From positions 1-64,000 of the forward strand of contig JAQUPQ010000021.1 in assembly GCA_028716525.1 (NCBI GenBank): a stretch of 64,000 nucleotides of DNA. Reading direction: 5' to 3'. Origin of the DNA: Terriglobia bacterium (GTDB lineage: Bacteria > Acidobacteriota > Terriglobia > JAIQFV01). Shown in pieces: positions 44,021 to 51,765 of the stretch; positions within the stretch are counted from its first letter, which is position 1; every line of letters begins with the position of its first letter. A program made the translations under genes and the position numbers. The notes beneath the pieces are model-generated. The model made no database searches, was not told the origin of the DNA, and worked only from the letters and a program-made list of their open reading frames with translations.

Positions 44021-45700
44021 CTAGAATTTCACCAGAATGGCCAGGTTAAACCGGTTTTCCGTCTTGCGGAGATCCGGTGTGAACCCCGGCACGAAAGAGC
44101 CGGGCGCACCTGTATTTCCCCCCGGTGGCGTAATTCCACCGCCTCCGGAAAAATAGGGAACGTTCGCGGCTCGATGATTAAACTCCCAGCGGAAAGTGAT
44201 GTACTGGCTGGGCATGTAATCAAACGTTGCAGAAGCATCCCAAGCCTTGTAGGGATCGCCGGGATTTTCGGTGAAGTAAGGTGTTCCGGACGCCGCTGTG
44301 GCGCCATTGATGGGCGGCAAGAGAACCAGATAGCGTCCCGGATTGTTGATGGCGCCGCCACCCACGGTCACGGCATACAGGTCCTTGTGGAACCAGACGC
44401 GGTTGTACAACATGAAACCCAAAAAACTCTGCTTGGGGCCGCCCGACCGATTGCCAAAGCAACTCACGCCACCACCACTCTCGCATCCTGCATCGACGGT
44501 CAATGAGAACGCCGCCTTGTCCACCATCCGATCCGGCCGGTCATAATATTTGATCTGAATGCTATCATCCGAATGCCAACGTGTGCGGCCGGTCACTCCC
44601 AACGTGTCGCGGCCAACACCGTATTGATTTCCTAGAATCGACAACCAACCATTGGGGCGCCACAACACTTGCATTCCCAGGCCGGGTCGTTTGTTGAATT
44701 TGCCGTACGATTGCCATCCGTTCACAAACCAACCTTCAAATTTCAACTTGTCAGTTGGAAAGGCTTGCACCCGAAGGCCATTAAAATACCAGGGAGTGTT
44801 CGAAGAGACATACGATGGCTGATAGGCCCAGTTGTCAAAGTTGTAGTAACTGAACAGTCCGACGTAGGACATGAAGATTCCTGCGTCTACATTGATCCCG
44901 TGCATCACATCAAAATGATATCCGCCGTAGGCTTCCGAAACGTAACGATAAGCCCCATCCAAATTCCATTGACCGCGAGCCGTGCTGGCGTCGTTCCGCG
45001 GTGTGGTTTGTGAATACATCCCGAATTGCGTCATAAGGCGGGCGCGCACATTGTCAAAGTGAAAATCGCCGCCCACGCCGAGCTGCGTCATCTGAAATTC
45101 ATTGGCACGAAAAACCTCGCTTGAGCCACCGATGGTGTTGTCCTGGGGATGGTTAAAATCGTAAACATAGTCAACGTCGGTTCTGATTTCCGGCGTGAAG
45201 AATTTAGTATCGAGCGCTGGAGTCTTTGTACGCGGATTGCCGTTCAGCCAAGTAAAGTCCGCGAATGCAAACGGTTCGGCCTTTGGAGTTTTGGTCGGGG
45301 CTGGCAAGGCGGACGCTGCTTGTTCGGCTGCTTTCGCTGTCGACCCCGCTGTATTTGTGCCGGCGAAGCGGGATGCGCTTGCCGTTGACGGTGGCGCGGA
45401 TTCAACCTTTTCAATGGCTCCGCTAACGCCTGATCGCTGCTTAAGCTGAGCTTCCAGTTCCTGGATTCGAGCGCGCATCACCTCGAGTTCCTGGAGAATC
45501 TTGGCATCTCGATCATCGGCAGGGCTGGCGTTCGTCGCCGTCCTGTCCGCTGACCGATCGGAGGAATTTGTTGGCGCATTCTGATTCTGCGCGATTGCCT
45601 GTGCCAACAAGCTTCCAGGGTGTGCTCCCAGACCCGCGGCGACCACCGCTACAGCAACAATTGCAATGGGGACGGTGAACCCGCAACGTTTGATATTCAT
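44021..45700 (-). CDS. Outer-membrane beta-barrel protein, BBP2/OmpL-like porin
   Basis: The protein has 559 residues from the ATG at 45700. It has a signal peptide (about 5-33) and an Asn/Ala-rich spacer. A short coiled coil follows (about 60-85, EVMRARIQELEAQL), then a Pro/Ala linker and a barrel of alternating aromatic beta-strands from about residue 150 (FADFTWLNG, FFTPEIRTDVDYVY) to the C-terminal NRFNLAILVKF. The coiled-coil-plus-barrel form fits the BBP2 porin group. Its place between kdpE and kdpFABC suggests a role in potassium or osmotic response, perhaps ion passage across the outer membrane. A direct repeat resembling a KdpE site lies upstream. Confidence 0.8.
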   Translation of the reverse strand: MNIKRCGFTVPIAIVAVAVVAAGLGAHPGSLLAQAIAQNQNAPTNSSDRSADRTATNASPADDRDAKILQELEVMRARIQELEAQLKQRSGVSGAIEKVESAPPSTASASRFAGTNTAGSTAKAAEQAASALPAPTKTPKAEPFAFADFTWLNGNPRTKTPALDTKFFTPEIRTDVDYVYDFNHPQDNTIGGSSEVFRANEFQMTQLGVGGDFHFDNVRARLMTQFGMYSQTTPRNDASTARGQWNLDGAYRYVSEAYGGYHFDVMHGINVDAGIFMSYVGLFSYYNFDNWAYQPSYVSSNTPWYFNGLRVQAFPTDKLKFEGWFVNGWQSYGKFNKRPGLGMQVLWRPNGWLSILGNQYGVGRDTLGVTGRTRWHSDDSIQIKYYDRPDRMVDKAAFSLTVDAGCESGGGVSCFGNRSGGPKQSFLGFMLYNRVWFHKDLYAVTVGGGAINNPGRYLVLLPPINGATAASGTPYFTENPGDPYKAWDASATFDYMPSQYITFRWEFNHRAANVPYFSGGGGITPPGGNTGAPGSFVPGFTPDLRKTENRFNLAILVKF

Positions 45701-45923
45701 ATTTGAATCCAAACCCTTTCTTGTGCAGTAGTGTTTGAGGTGTGAATTGAGGGACCGGACAATCAGATTTGACAACACAGTTTGATTGGAAAGTATAAAG
45801 AGCCATTCAGCGCTTATCGTTTTGTGAACCGAAGGCTTCAACTGCCGACGTTGTCGGTTATCAATCTTTCGACGCCGGCCTGGATATCAGATCACGGGAG
45901 CCATAAAATCGGTCTAAAAGGTT

Positions 45924-45940
45924 GGTAAAAAGTTCGTAAA
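45924..45940 (-). promoter_or_regulatory. Candidate KdpE-binding direct repeat upstream of the porin gene
   Basis: On the minus strand TTTACG (45935-45940) and TTTACC (45924-45929) recur with an 11-bp period, the spacing used by OmpR/PhoB-family regulators. The half-site resembles the TTTACA part of the E. coli KdpE box. A TTTATACTTT stretch at about 45790-45799 looks like the other part of that box and could include the -10. The function is inferred. Confidence 0.4.
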
Positions 45941-45963
45941 GAAAGGAAGAGGAGGCGGATTGA

Positions 45964-46659
45964 TTATCCGGCGGGGTTAAAACGATATCCGACCCAAGGC
46001 TCGGTGAGAATGTATCGAGGCGAGTTGGCTTGGAGTTCGATCTTCTTGCGCAACTGCCCGATGAAAACACGCAGATACTCGGGCTGTTCGACGCTGTAGG
46101 CGCCCCACACGGCAGAAAGCAAAGTCCGGTGGGTAACGACTTTCCCGGCATTTCGCACGAGGTACAGAAGCAGATCAAATTCCTTGGGGGTGAGTCGAAC
46201 GTCCAGTCCGCGGACCTTGACCTCGTGCCCGCCGACATCAACCTGAAAATCACCTATCTGAATATGGGGTAATGCTTCCGAAGGGGTCAGTGGCTGTCGC
46301 CGCAAATGCGCTCGGACGCGCGCCATCAGCTCGTTCATGTTGAAAGGTTTTGTAACGTAATCGTCCGCGCCGGCATCCAACGCCTTGACCTTCCACTGCT
46401 CCTGTCCCCGCACCGAGAGAATCAAGATGGGACAGTCTCCCAATGCCCGGACGCGCCGGCACAGCTCCACGCCGTCCAGATTCGGCATCATCAAATCCGT
46501 GATGATCAAGTGGGGCACCCAGTTTTTCATGATCTCAAGGGCCATCTCGCCGTCATTGGCGACCCGCACTTCATACTGATGGGCGGTCAACGCCGTACGC
46601 AGGACGCGCGTAATTTGCGGCTCATCATCCACCACCAGAATGCGTTGATTCTCGGACAT
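45964..46659 (-). CDS. kdpE: Response regulator KdpE (OmpR/PhoB family)
   Basis: The 231-residue protein has a receiver domain with DDE acidic pocket (11-13), the phosphorylated Asp55 in ITDLMMPN, and the conserved Lys in VTKPF. A winged-helix DNA-binding domain follows (about 130-229, with LTPKEFDLLLYLVRNAGKVV and the C-terminal VGYRF). KdpE switches on kdp transcription when phosphorylated by KdpD. The gene stands 12 bp after the KdpD sensor half on the same strand, while the kinase half is transcribed the other way. Confidence 0.93.
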   Translation of the reverse strand: MSENQRILVVDDEPQITRVLRTALTAHQYEVRVANDGEMALEIMKNWVPHLIITDLMMPNLDGVELCRRVRALGDCPILILSVRGQEQWKVKALDAGADDYVTKPFNMNELMARVRAHLRRQPLTPSEALPHIQIGDFQVDVGGHEVKVRGLDVRLTPKEFDLLLYLVRNAGKVVTHRTLLSAVWGAYSVEQPEYLRVFIGQLRKKIELQANSPRYILTEPWVGYRFNPAG

Positions 46660-46671
46660 TGAGGAAGCCCT

Positions 46672-47781
46672 CTATTGGCTGACAATGTGAACATCCACGG
46701 CCGGTGCATCGCGAAGGAAGCGTTGGATGGCCGTCATATAAAGGTAGCGTTGCCATCGGGAGCGGGCGGAACGCCCGAAGACGACTTGAGTGATGTGCTT
46801 TTCGCGAACAAAGTCAGCCACGGCTTTCGCCACGTTCGGCCCGTCCAGGCGTCGAACCGTGGCCCCCAGATTCTCCGCAAAGCGAATGTTTTCCAAGAGT
46901 GTTTTCTGGTTTTCCGGAAAATCGTCCTCGCGGACATTGACATAAACCACCAAAAGTTCCCCCGCAATGGCCTGGGCCATGCGCGATCCCCGGGCGATCA
47001 AGTATTGCGAGGCAGGATTGGAACTGATGCACACCGCGATACGTTCGCGCGCCCCCTTATGCGCCTCCCAATGCTCGCGTTCGGCGTAAGCTTCCAAACT
47101 TCTATCCACCACCTGCGTGACCTGGCGGAGGGCCAACTCGCGCAAGGCGATTAAGTTCCCCTGCCGGAAAAAATTGGCCAGCGCTCGTCCTGCCCGATCA
47201 GGAGGATATACATCGCCGCGTTGCATGCGGCTCTCGAGAGCCTGCGGGGTCAGGTCGGCCAGAACGATTTCATCGACACGTTGCATTACCCAATCCGGAA
47301 CCGTCTCCCGCACTTGAATTCCTGTGATTTGTCGAACCGTCGGCCCCAGGCTCTCGATATGCTGAACGTTCATCGTCGAGAGGACATCGATGTGATGGTC
47401 AATCAACTCCATGACGTCCTCGTATCGTTTGCGATGTTTGCTGCCATCCACATTGGTGTGGGCCAGTTCGTCGACTAAAGCGACCTGGGGTTTTCGAGCC
47501 AAGATGGCATCCACATCCATTTCCTGAAAAAGGGTTCCTTTGTATTCCAATGAACGCGGCGGAACGGATTCAAGTCGCGAAGCCAGTTCCCCGACTGCCG
47601 CGCGTCCATGAGTTTCAACCACGCCCAGCACGATATCTTCTCCCCGGCTGTGCCGCCGGATGGCCTCGCTGAGCATGTTATAGGTCTTGCCGACACCGGG
47701 AGCATACCCAATGAAAAGTTTGAAGATGGACTTCCGATCGGGGCTCGCTTCTTCCAACCATTGTTCCGGCGTCTTGGGCAT
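46672..47781 (-). CDS. kdpD: KdpD sensor half: KdpD N-terminal ATP-binding domain plus USP domain, no kinase
   Basis: The protein has 369 residues from the ATG at 47781. It contains the cytoplasmic KdpD domain with the Walker A-like GYAPGVGKT (25-33), VVETHGR, DELAHTN and NVQHIES, then a universal-stress-protein domain (about 245-369) ending in FGRSARSRW and VDVHIVSQ. In standard KdpD of about 900 residues these are followed by four membrane helices, a GAF and a histidine kinase domain. Here the protein stops after the USP, and the rest is encoded by the divergent gene at 47843. kdpE follows 12 bp downstream. The -10-like GATAAT exactly 7 bases before the ATG and the absence of a ribosome site suggest a leaderless mRNA. 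Confidence 0.9.
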   Translation of the reverse strand: MPKTPEQWLEEASPDRKSIFKLFIGYAPGVGKTYNMLSEAIRRHSRGEDIVLGVVETHGRAAVGELASRLESVPPRSLEYKGTLFQEMDVDAILARKPQVALVDELAHTNVDGSKHRKRYEDVMELIDHHIDVLSTMNVQHIESLGPTVRQITGIQVRETVPDWVMQRVDEIVLADLTPQALESRMQRGDVYPPDRAGRALANFFRQGNLIALRELALRQVTQVVDRSLEAYAEREHWEAHKGARERIAVCISSNPASQYLIARGSRMAQAIAGELLVVYVNVREDDFPENQKTLLENIRFAENLGATVRRLDGPNVAKAVADFVREKHITQVVFGRSARSRWQRYLYMTAIQRFLRDAPAVDVHIVSQ

Positions 47782-47788
47782 GGCCCGT

Positions 47789-47794
47789 ATTATC
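47789..47794 (-). promoter_or_regulatory. Candidate -10 element for a leaderless kdpD sensor-half transcript
   Basis: GATAAT on the minus strand is followed by 7 bases (ACGGGCC) and then the ATG at 47781, the geometry of a leaderless start. No good -35 is visible. Confidence 0.45.
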
Positions 47795-47829
47795 CTAAAC
47801 GAAAGTTCAAAAGTCGAATCCCGCGCGTA

Positions 47830-47835
47830 TATAAT
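47830..47835 (+). promoter_or_regulatory. Candidate -10 element for a leaderless kdpD kinase-half transcript
   Basis: TATAAT on the plus strand is followed by 7 bases (GGCTGCC) and the ATG at 47843. TTCAAA at 47806-47811 could act as a weak -35 with an 18-bp spacer. The arrangement mirrors that of the divergent gene. Confidence 0.5.
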
Positions 47836-47842
47836 GGCTGCC

Positions 47843-49297
47843 ATGAGAGATCATCTCTGGAAGCTCTCCTATCGTTTCGCCATGACGTTGATCTCCGTGC
47901 TGTTGGTGACGCTTCTTTACCGCCAGGCGATTCATGTGAATCCCACGACCGTGGCCCTGACATTTTTGTTAATGGTCCTCGTGGTCTCTGCGACCTGGGG
48001 CCTTCGGGAGGCCGTCTTTCTGGCGCTGATCGCGACGTTGGCTTTCAACTACTTTTTTCTTCCGCCGGTCGGGACCCTTACCATTGCCGATCCCCAGAAC
48101 TGGGTGGCTCTGTTTGCTTTTCTTGTGACGGCGGTGATTGCCAGCCAGTTGTCGGAGCGCGCCCGGCGAGAGGCCTTGGATGCTCACCGCCGCCGCCGCG
48201 AAGTGGAACGACTGTATGCCTTCAGCCAACAATTGCTGGTGACGGAAAACGTGTTACAGTTGTTGAATGCGATCCCCAATCACATCGTACGGTCATTCGA
48301 TGTCTCCGATGCTGCTTTGCTGCTTCAAAGCAGCGGTGAGATATACCGGTCCGGGCCGCATACGCGGAAACTGGAATTGGATGAAATGAAAGCCACGTTG
48401 GCACGCGGCGAGATGACTGTTGATTTCAACCGGAATATCTGTCTGGTGCCGGTGCGATTTGGTGTGCGGACGGTCGGGGCTTTCGCCGTGGCCGGATCTC
48501 TGTCGCGTGAAACGCTGGAAGCCATCGGCGGATTGATCGCCATCGCCATCGAGCGCGCCCACACCGTGGAATCTCTAACCCGCGCCGAAGCTACACGCGA
48601 GAACGAAAAGTTGCGGACCGCCTTGTTGGACGCGGTCACCCATGAGTTCAAGACGCCGCTCACGGGAATCAAAGCCTCCGTGACCAGTCTTCTTTCGAAT
48701 TTTGAATTGAAAGAAGCAGACCGTCTCGAACTGTTGACCGTCATCGATGAGGAATGCGACCGCTTGAATCGTTTGGTCGGAGAAGCGGCCGAGATGGCCA
48801 AACTCGAGGGTCACGAAATTCAGCTTGAAATTCAACCTCACCCCATTCAGGACGCCATCCATGCGGCGTTGGATTATTCCAAACAAGCCCTGAGCGACCA
48901 CCCGGTCGAGGTGAGCATTCCTGCTGACCTGCCCACGCTTTCTATGGATCTGGGCCGGATTCAGGAAGTGCTGAGTCACCTTCTGGAAAACGCTGCGAAA
49001 TATTCTCCTGTGGGTTCGTCCATTCGATTGACCGCAGAAACAAGTGGCGGCGCGATTACTGTCAGCGTGTCGGACCGGGGCATGGGCATCGACGACTTCG
49101 AACAAGCACTCATTTTCGACAAATTTTATCGCGGACGAGAACAACGCTACTCGGTTCAAGGAACCGGTATGGGACTTGCAATTGTGAAAGCCATTGTGGA
49201 AGCTCATGGGGGAACCGTCGGCGTGACCAGTCAACTCGGCCGCGGATCTGTTTTCCATTTTACCTTGCCGCTCCCAAGCGGCTCTCGTCCTCATTGA
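47843..49297 (+). CDS. kdpD: KdpD kinase half: DUF4118 membrane domain, GAF-like domain and histidine kinase
   Basis: The protein has 484 residues from the ATG at 47843; an ATG at 47834 would add three. Four membrane helices (about 10-105) form the DUF4118 domain with the usual NYFFLPPVGT. A GAF-like region follows (about 125-245). The HisKA domain has His267 in AVTHEFKTPLTG, and the HATPase has LLENAAKYSP, DRGMGI and GTGMGLAIVKAIVEAHGG. This is the part of KdpD missing from the divergent protein at 46672-47781. The two must meet as separate polypeptides, or the kinase uses its own signal. It is the only gene of the locus on the plus strand. Confidence 0.9.
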   Translation: MRDHLWKLSYRFAMTLISVLLVTLLYRQAIHVNPTTVALTFLLMVLVVSATWGLREAVFLALIATLAFNYFFLPPVGTLTIADPQNWVALFAFLVTAVIASQLSERARREALDAHRRRREVERLYAFSQQLLVTENVLQLLNAIPNHIVRSFDVSDAALLLQSSGEIYRSGPHTRKLELDEMKATLARGEMTVDFNRNICLVPVRFGVRTVGAFAVAGSLSRETLEAIGGLIAIAIERAHTVESLTRAEATRENEKLRTALLDAVTHEFKTPLTGIKASVTSLLSNFELKEADRLELLTVIDEECDRLNRLVGEAAEMAKLEGHEIQLEIQPHPIQDAIHAALDYSKQALSDHPVEVSIPADLPTLSMDLGRIQEVLSHLLENAAKYSPVGSSIRLTAETSGGAITVSVSDRGMGIDDFEQALIFDKFYRGREQRYSVQGTGMGLAIVKAIVEAHGGTVGVTSQLGRGSVFHFTLPLPSGSRPH

Positions 49298-50251
49298 GAG
49301 TGAAAAATTATAGTGACGCTTCAGGGCTCGCCCCGGCAGGATGCGCTCTGGTAGCCGCTCCGATCCATCGGAGCGGAGAGCCGCAACCTGTAAGAAAAAT
49401 GCCGCGATCCCCACAAGCACGATCGCGACTACCAAAGCCTGCCCGACTCCTCATCCGCTTCAAAGGGAGGCCACTCAATGCTGTCCAAACTGGCTGGGTT
49501 CAAATTGTGACCCTCTGTGAATATTGGCGAAAATGCCTTCATTCTTGAAGATTTCACGTCCAGGTCTGAACCCACGGGGAGGTTTGATGCCATAAAAAGC
49601 AAACAACATTCCTCCCCAGAGGAAATGTTTCCCCTAGTCCAGTATATCTGCGAGGGACGAACTGGGTTCGAGTCTGCTTCAGCGGAATTGCTTTCCCTCA
49701 GCCCGCTCCGATCTATCGGAGCGGGAACGAATACAACGAATCAATTGATTTTTCATAGTCCCGTTCACGGGGCTTGGTTTCCAGGAGCCTTCCCTTGAGG
49801 GGGCGGAATGGAATCGTTATCTAGAATCTCTGTCGTCCCCTGAACGGGGCTCAAAACAAAACCAGAAAAACAATAACGTTTTGGCCCTCCTTCCCCGCCG
49901 GTCAACCGGCGGGCTGAGAGAAGCAAGCCTCGTAAACGAGGCTCAAGACTGGAACGTCCCGCCCCACGCCTGCTCAAATTGGCCGAGCAAGGGGGCATTC
50001 GCACGAATTGAGCCATCGATCCTAAAGAAACAAAACTCTCGATCAAAAAGCGGCCTCGTTCCACTGAATCCTGCTGTCCATCTCCGACAATGTCGGCTCC
50101 CCAGACCTCCAAAACGCGGGTACAAATCCGCGCCTGATTAATTCTAGTTTCCTTTGAAAGACCCTTGGCGCCCTCGCTCGTGGACACACGAAATTCATGC
50201 CCCCAAGCCGAACCGGAGGACCATTTCGGGCCTAGGAATGGCGTGCCTTTC
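49298..50251. repeat. Palindrome-rich non-coding region
   Basis: No gene is supported here. Perfect palindromes are dispersed through it: CCGCTCCGATCCATCGGAGC plus GG (49355-49376), preceded by the constant flank CGCTCTGGTAG; a CCCGCTCCGAT stem at 49702-49725; CCCGCCGGT/ACCGGCGGG (49894-49913); and AGCCTCGT/ACGAGGCT (49926-49943). A CTGTCGTCCC flank at about 49828 matches the kdp-side island. An open frame of 140 codons at 49765-50187 on the minus strand lies across these hairpins and is judged spurious. Confidence 0.7.
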
Positions 50252-50280
50252 TTGACGGGTGCGCCGACCGGTGCTAGTCT
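50252..50280 (+). promoter_or_regulatory. Promoter of the tmRNA gene
   Basis: TTGACG (50252-50257) and TAGTCT (50275-50280) have a 17-bp spacer. Transcription would start near 50287, leaving a short leader before the mature 5' end at 50328. Confidence 0.5.
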
Positions 50281-50327
50281 TTTAGTGGTTCTTCAACCGA
50301 TTTGAAGAGGCCGAAAGACAACATCTT

Positions 50328-50705
50328 GGGGGCGAAACGGTTTCGACGGGAATCGTGAAGCTCAAGAGGCATGCCGAGGTCGTCACGTTCCTCGTTAAAC
50401 ACGTGGCACAATACAACTGCCAACACTGAATTGGCTCTCGCTGCTTAATTAAGCAGTGCGTCTCCTCTCGCGAGCCCGCGCGCGGGAACGAGGCGTCGAC
50501 TCAGCGGGATAAGTTCCGGGGCCGCCTGAACCCGGGAATGAAAATTTAGGGCTGGCTGACCTTCACTCTTGCCGGTTCATAAGAAGGTTGGCGAGATTCT
50601 TCTCCGGCGGCGCAGGCTGCCGTGAAAGATGTGAAACGGCTAAGCATGTAGGCTTTTGAAGCGGATCATTTTCGGACGCGGGTTCGACTCCCGCCGCCTC
50701 CACCA
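50328..50705 (+). ncRNA. ssrA: Transfer-messenger RNA (tmRNA)
   Basis: tmRNA rescues stalled ribosomes and adds a degradation tag. The 378-nt gene has the conserved 5' end GGGGGCGAAACGGTTTCGAC and a 3' tRNA-like end with GGGTTCGACTCCC and CGCCTCCACCA. The acceptor strands GGGGGCG and CGCCTCC pair with one G-U. The tag frame (50419-50448) reads ANTELALAA and ends TAA, followed by the GCTGCTTAATTAAGCAG hairpin after the stop. Resume codon GCC is the best guess. The tag ends in LAA as needed for ClpXP/ClpAP recognition. Confidence 0.95.
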
Positions 50706-51237
50706 AGAACTCTGGCTCGATCCGGCCTTAAGGACATTCCCACCTTAAAACAATACATGCGGGTTGCTAACATTCGCACGGCGCGATTGAGTTGATCCCT
50801 CTTCAAGGGTTCCATCCAACAGTGTTCGGAAGTTTGATGAGCCATTGGGTGTGGGTTCCCTGTAATAATAAATAAGAACGGCCGGCTGTTACTGCTTTTC
50901 TATGGCAAATAAATAATCTCTTGTCAATTTTGAAAATTCGAATCCGACGCGCCAATGTAGCAAATTCCATTGCCCCGGTCGGACACTCAAATTCGGAATT
51001 GTCCAGAAGTCCCGATCTGACTCCAGAAATTCGATTTAAATCCAAAGCCCCGACACGTCGGAGCACTCCAAAACTCTGCCGCCACATGGCAGCCCGCGCC
51101 AAGCCAACGGTAAATCAGTCCGTTCTTGTTTCCTTCCATAAATGGAACAGAAACAGCCATCATCTCCTTACAATTTGCAAAAAAAATTTCCGTGGAATTT
51201 GGCGGGGGAATTGAATGAGCAATCTTGGCAAGAGATA
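50706..51237. repeat. Intergenic gap after tmRNA with one TTGGAGTGC-family palindrome
   Basis: The only structure seen is an inverted copy of the constant-flank family at 51042-51071 (CCAAAGC..GCACTCCAA around CCGACACGTCGG), followed by GCTGCC/GGCAGC-type bases. A 99-codon open frame at 50803-51102 on the minus strand overlaps it and has no support. Confidence 0.6.
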
Positions 51238-51261
51238 AGGGGCAACGCCCGAGTTGCCCCT
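51238..51261 (-). terminator. Hairpin downstream of the small basic protein gene
   Basis: AGGGGCAAC/GTTGCCCCT forms a 9-bp stem with a 6-nt loop about 40 bp after the stop at 51301. The following bases (TATCTCTT) are only moderately T-rich, so termination is possible but not certain. Confidence 0.35.
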
Positions 51262-51300
51262 CATCGAATTCAAAACGAGGGGAATCTTTAAAGGAAGAAT

Positions 51301-51504
51301 CTATCCCCGTTTTACGGCAGCCCAGCGACGACGCATGGCTTCGGCTATCTTTTTCCGAGCCGCGGGCGACATGGTCTTGGTCTTAAATCCCGCCGACCCG
51401 GCTGATCCGCCCACCAGCTTTTGGGCTTCTCCCTTCAAGTTGATGAGTTGGCGTTCCAAGCTCTCAATTCTTCGTGCTACCGCTAAGAGTCGTTTGGTAT
51501 TCAT
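51301..51504 (-). CDS. Small basic protein with SPAARKKIAEAMRRRWA motif (67 aa)
   Basis: The protein has 67 residues, strongly basic, with AAGGAG 6 bases before the ATG. The N-terminal helix (RRIESLERQLINLKGEAQ) could form a coiled coil. The C-terminal TMSPAARKKIAEAMRRRWAA is a motif seen in many small proteins of Acidobacteriota and Planctomycetota. The motif looks suited to nucleic-acid binding, so a nucleoid or regulatory role is plausible. The function is not established. Confidence 0.72.
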   Translation of the reverse strand: MNTKRLLAVARRIESLERQLINLKGEAQKLVGGSAGSAGFKTKTMSPAARKKIAEAMRRRWAAVKRG

Positions 51505-51765
51505 GGTCTCCTTGTCCCTTGGTAATAGTATTTGTGAACCAGCGGTAATTCTGGATTTCAGTCTACCTGCGAAGTTCCAAATGCCTTATCAAACTCCGGG
51601 GCCATTCCCTCCCCATGCGGAAAAACCCCGAAGTCCATTTTCATTGTACATGATGTTCTAAATTTTGAAAATCCAGCTTTAAAAGTAAATTCGCCGGAAA
51701 TCGAACCCTCTGGTTAACAGTTCCGTTGTTCGGGTTTCCTTCGCCGGCTTGTCGAAAGAACCTTT

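Noticed and set aside
46672-49297. KdpD broken by frameshift or assembly error
   Set aside because: The two halves are on opposite strands with tidy starts and stops and a plausible divergent promoter region, so a simple error does not explain them.
49765-50187. 140-codon minus-strand ORF before tmRNA
   Set aside because: It runs across several palindromes, has no ribosome site or domain, and its composition is unlike that of the neighbouring genes.
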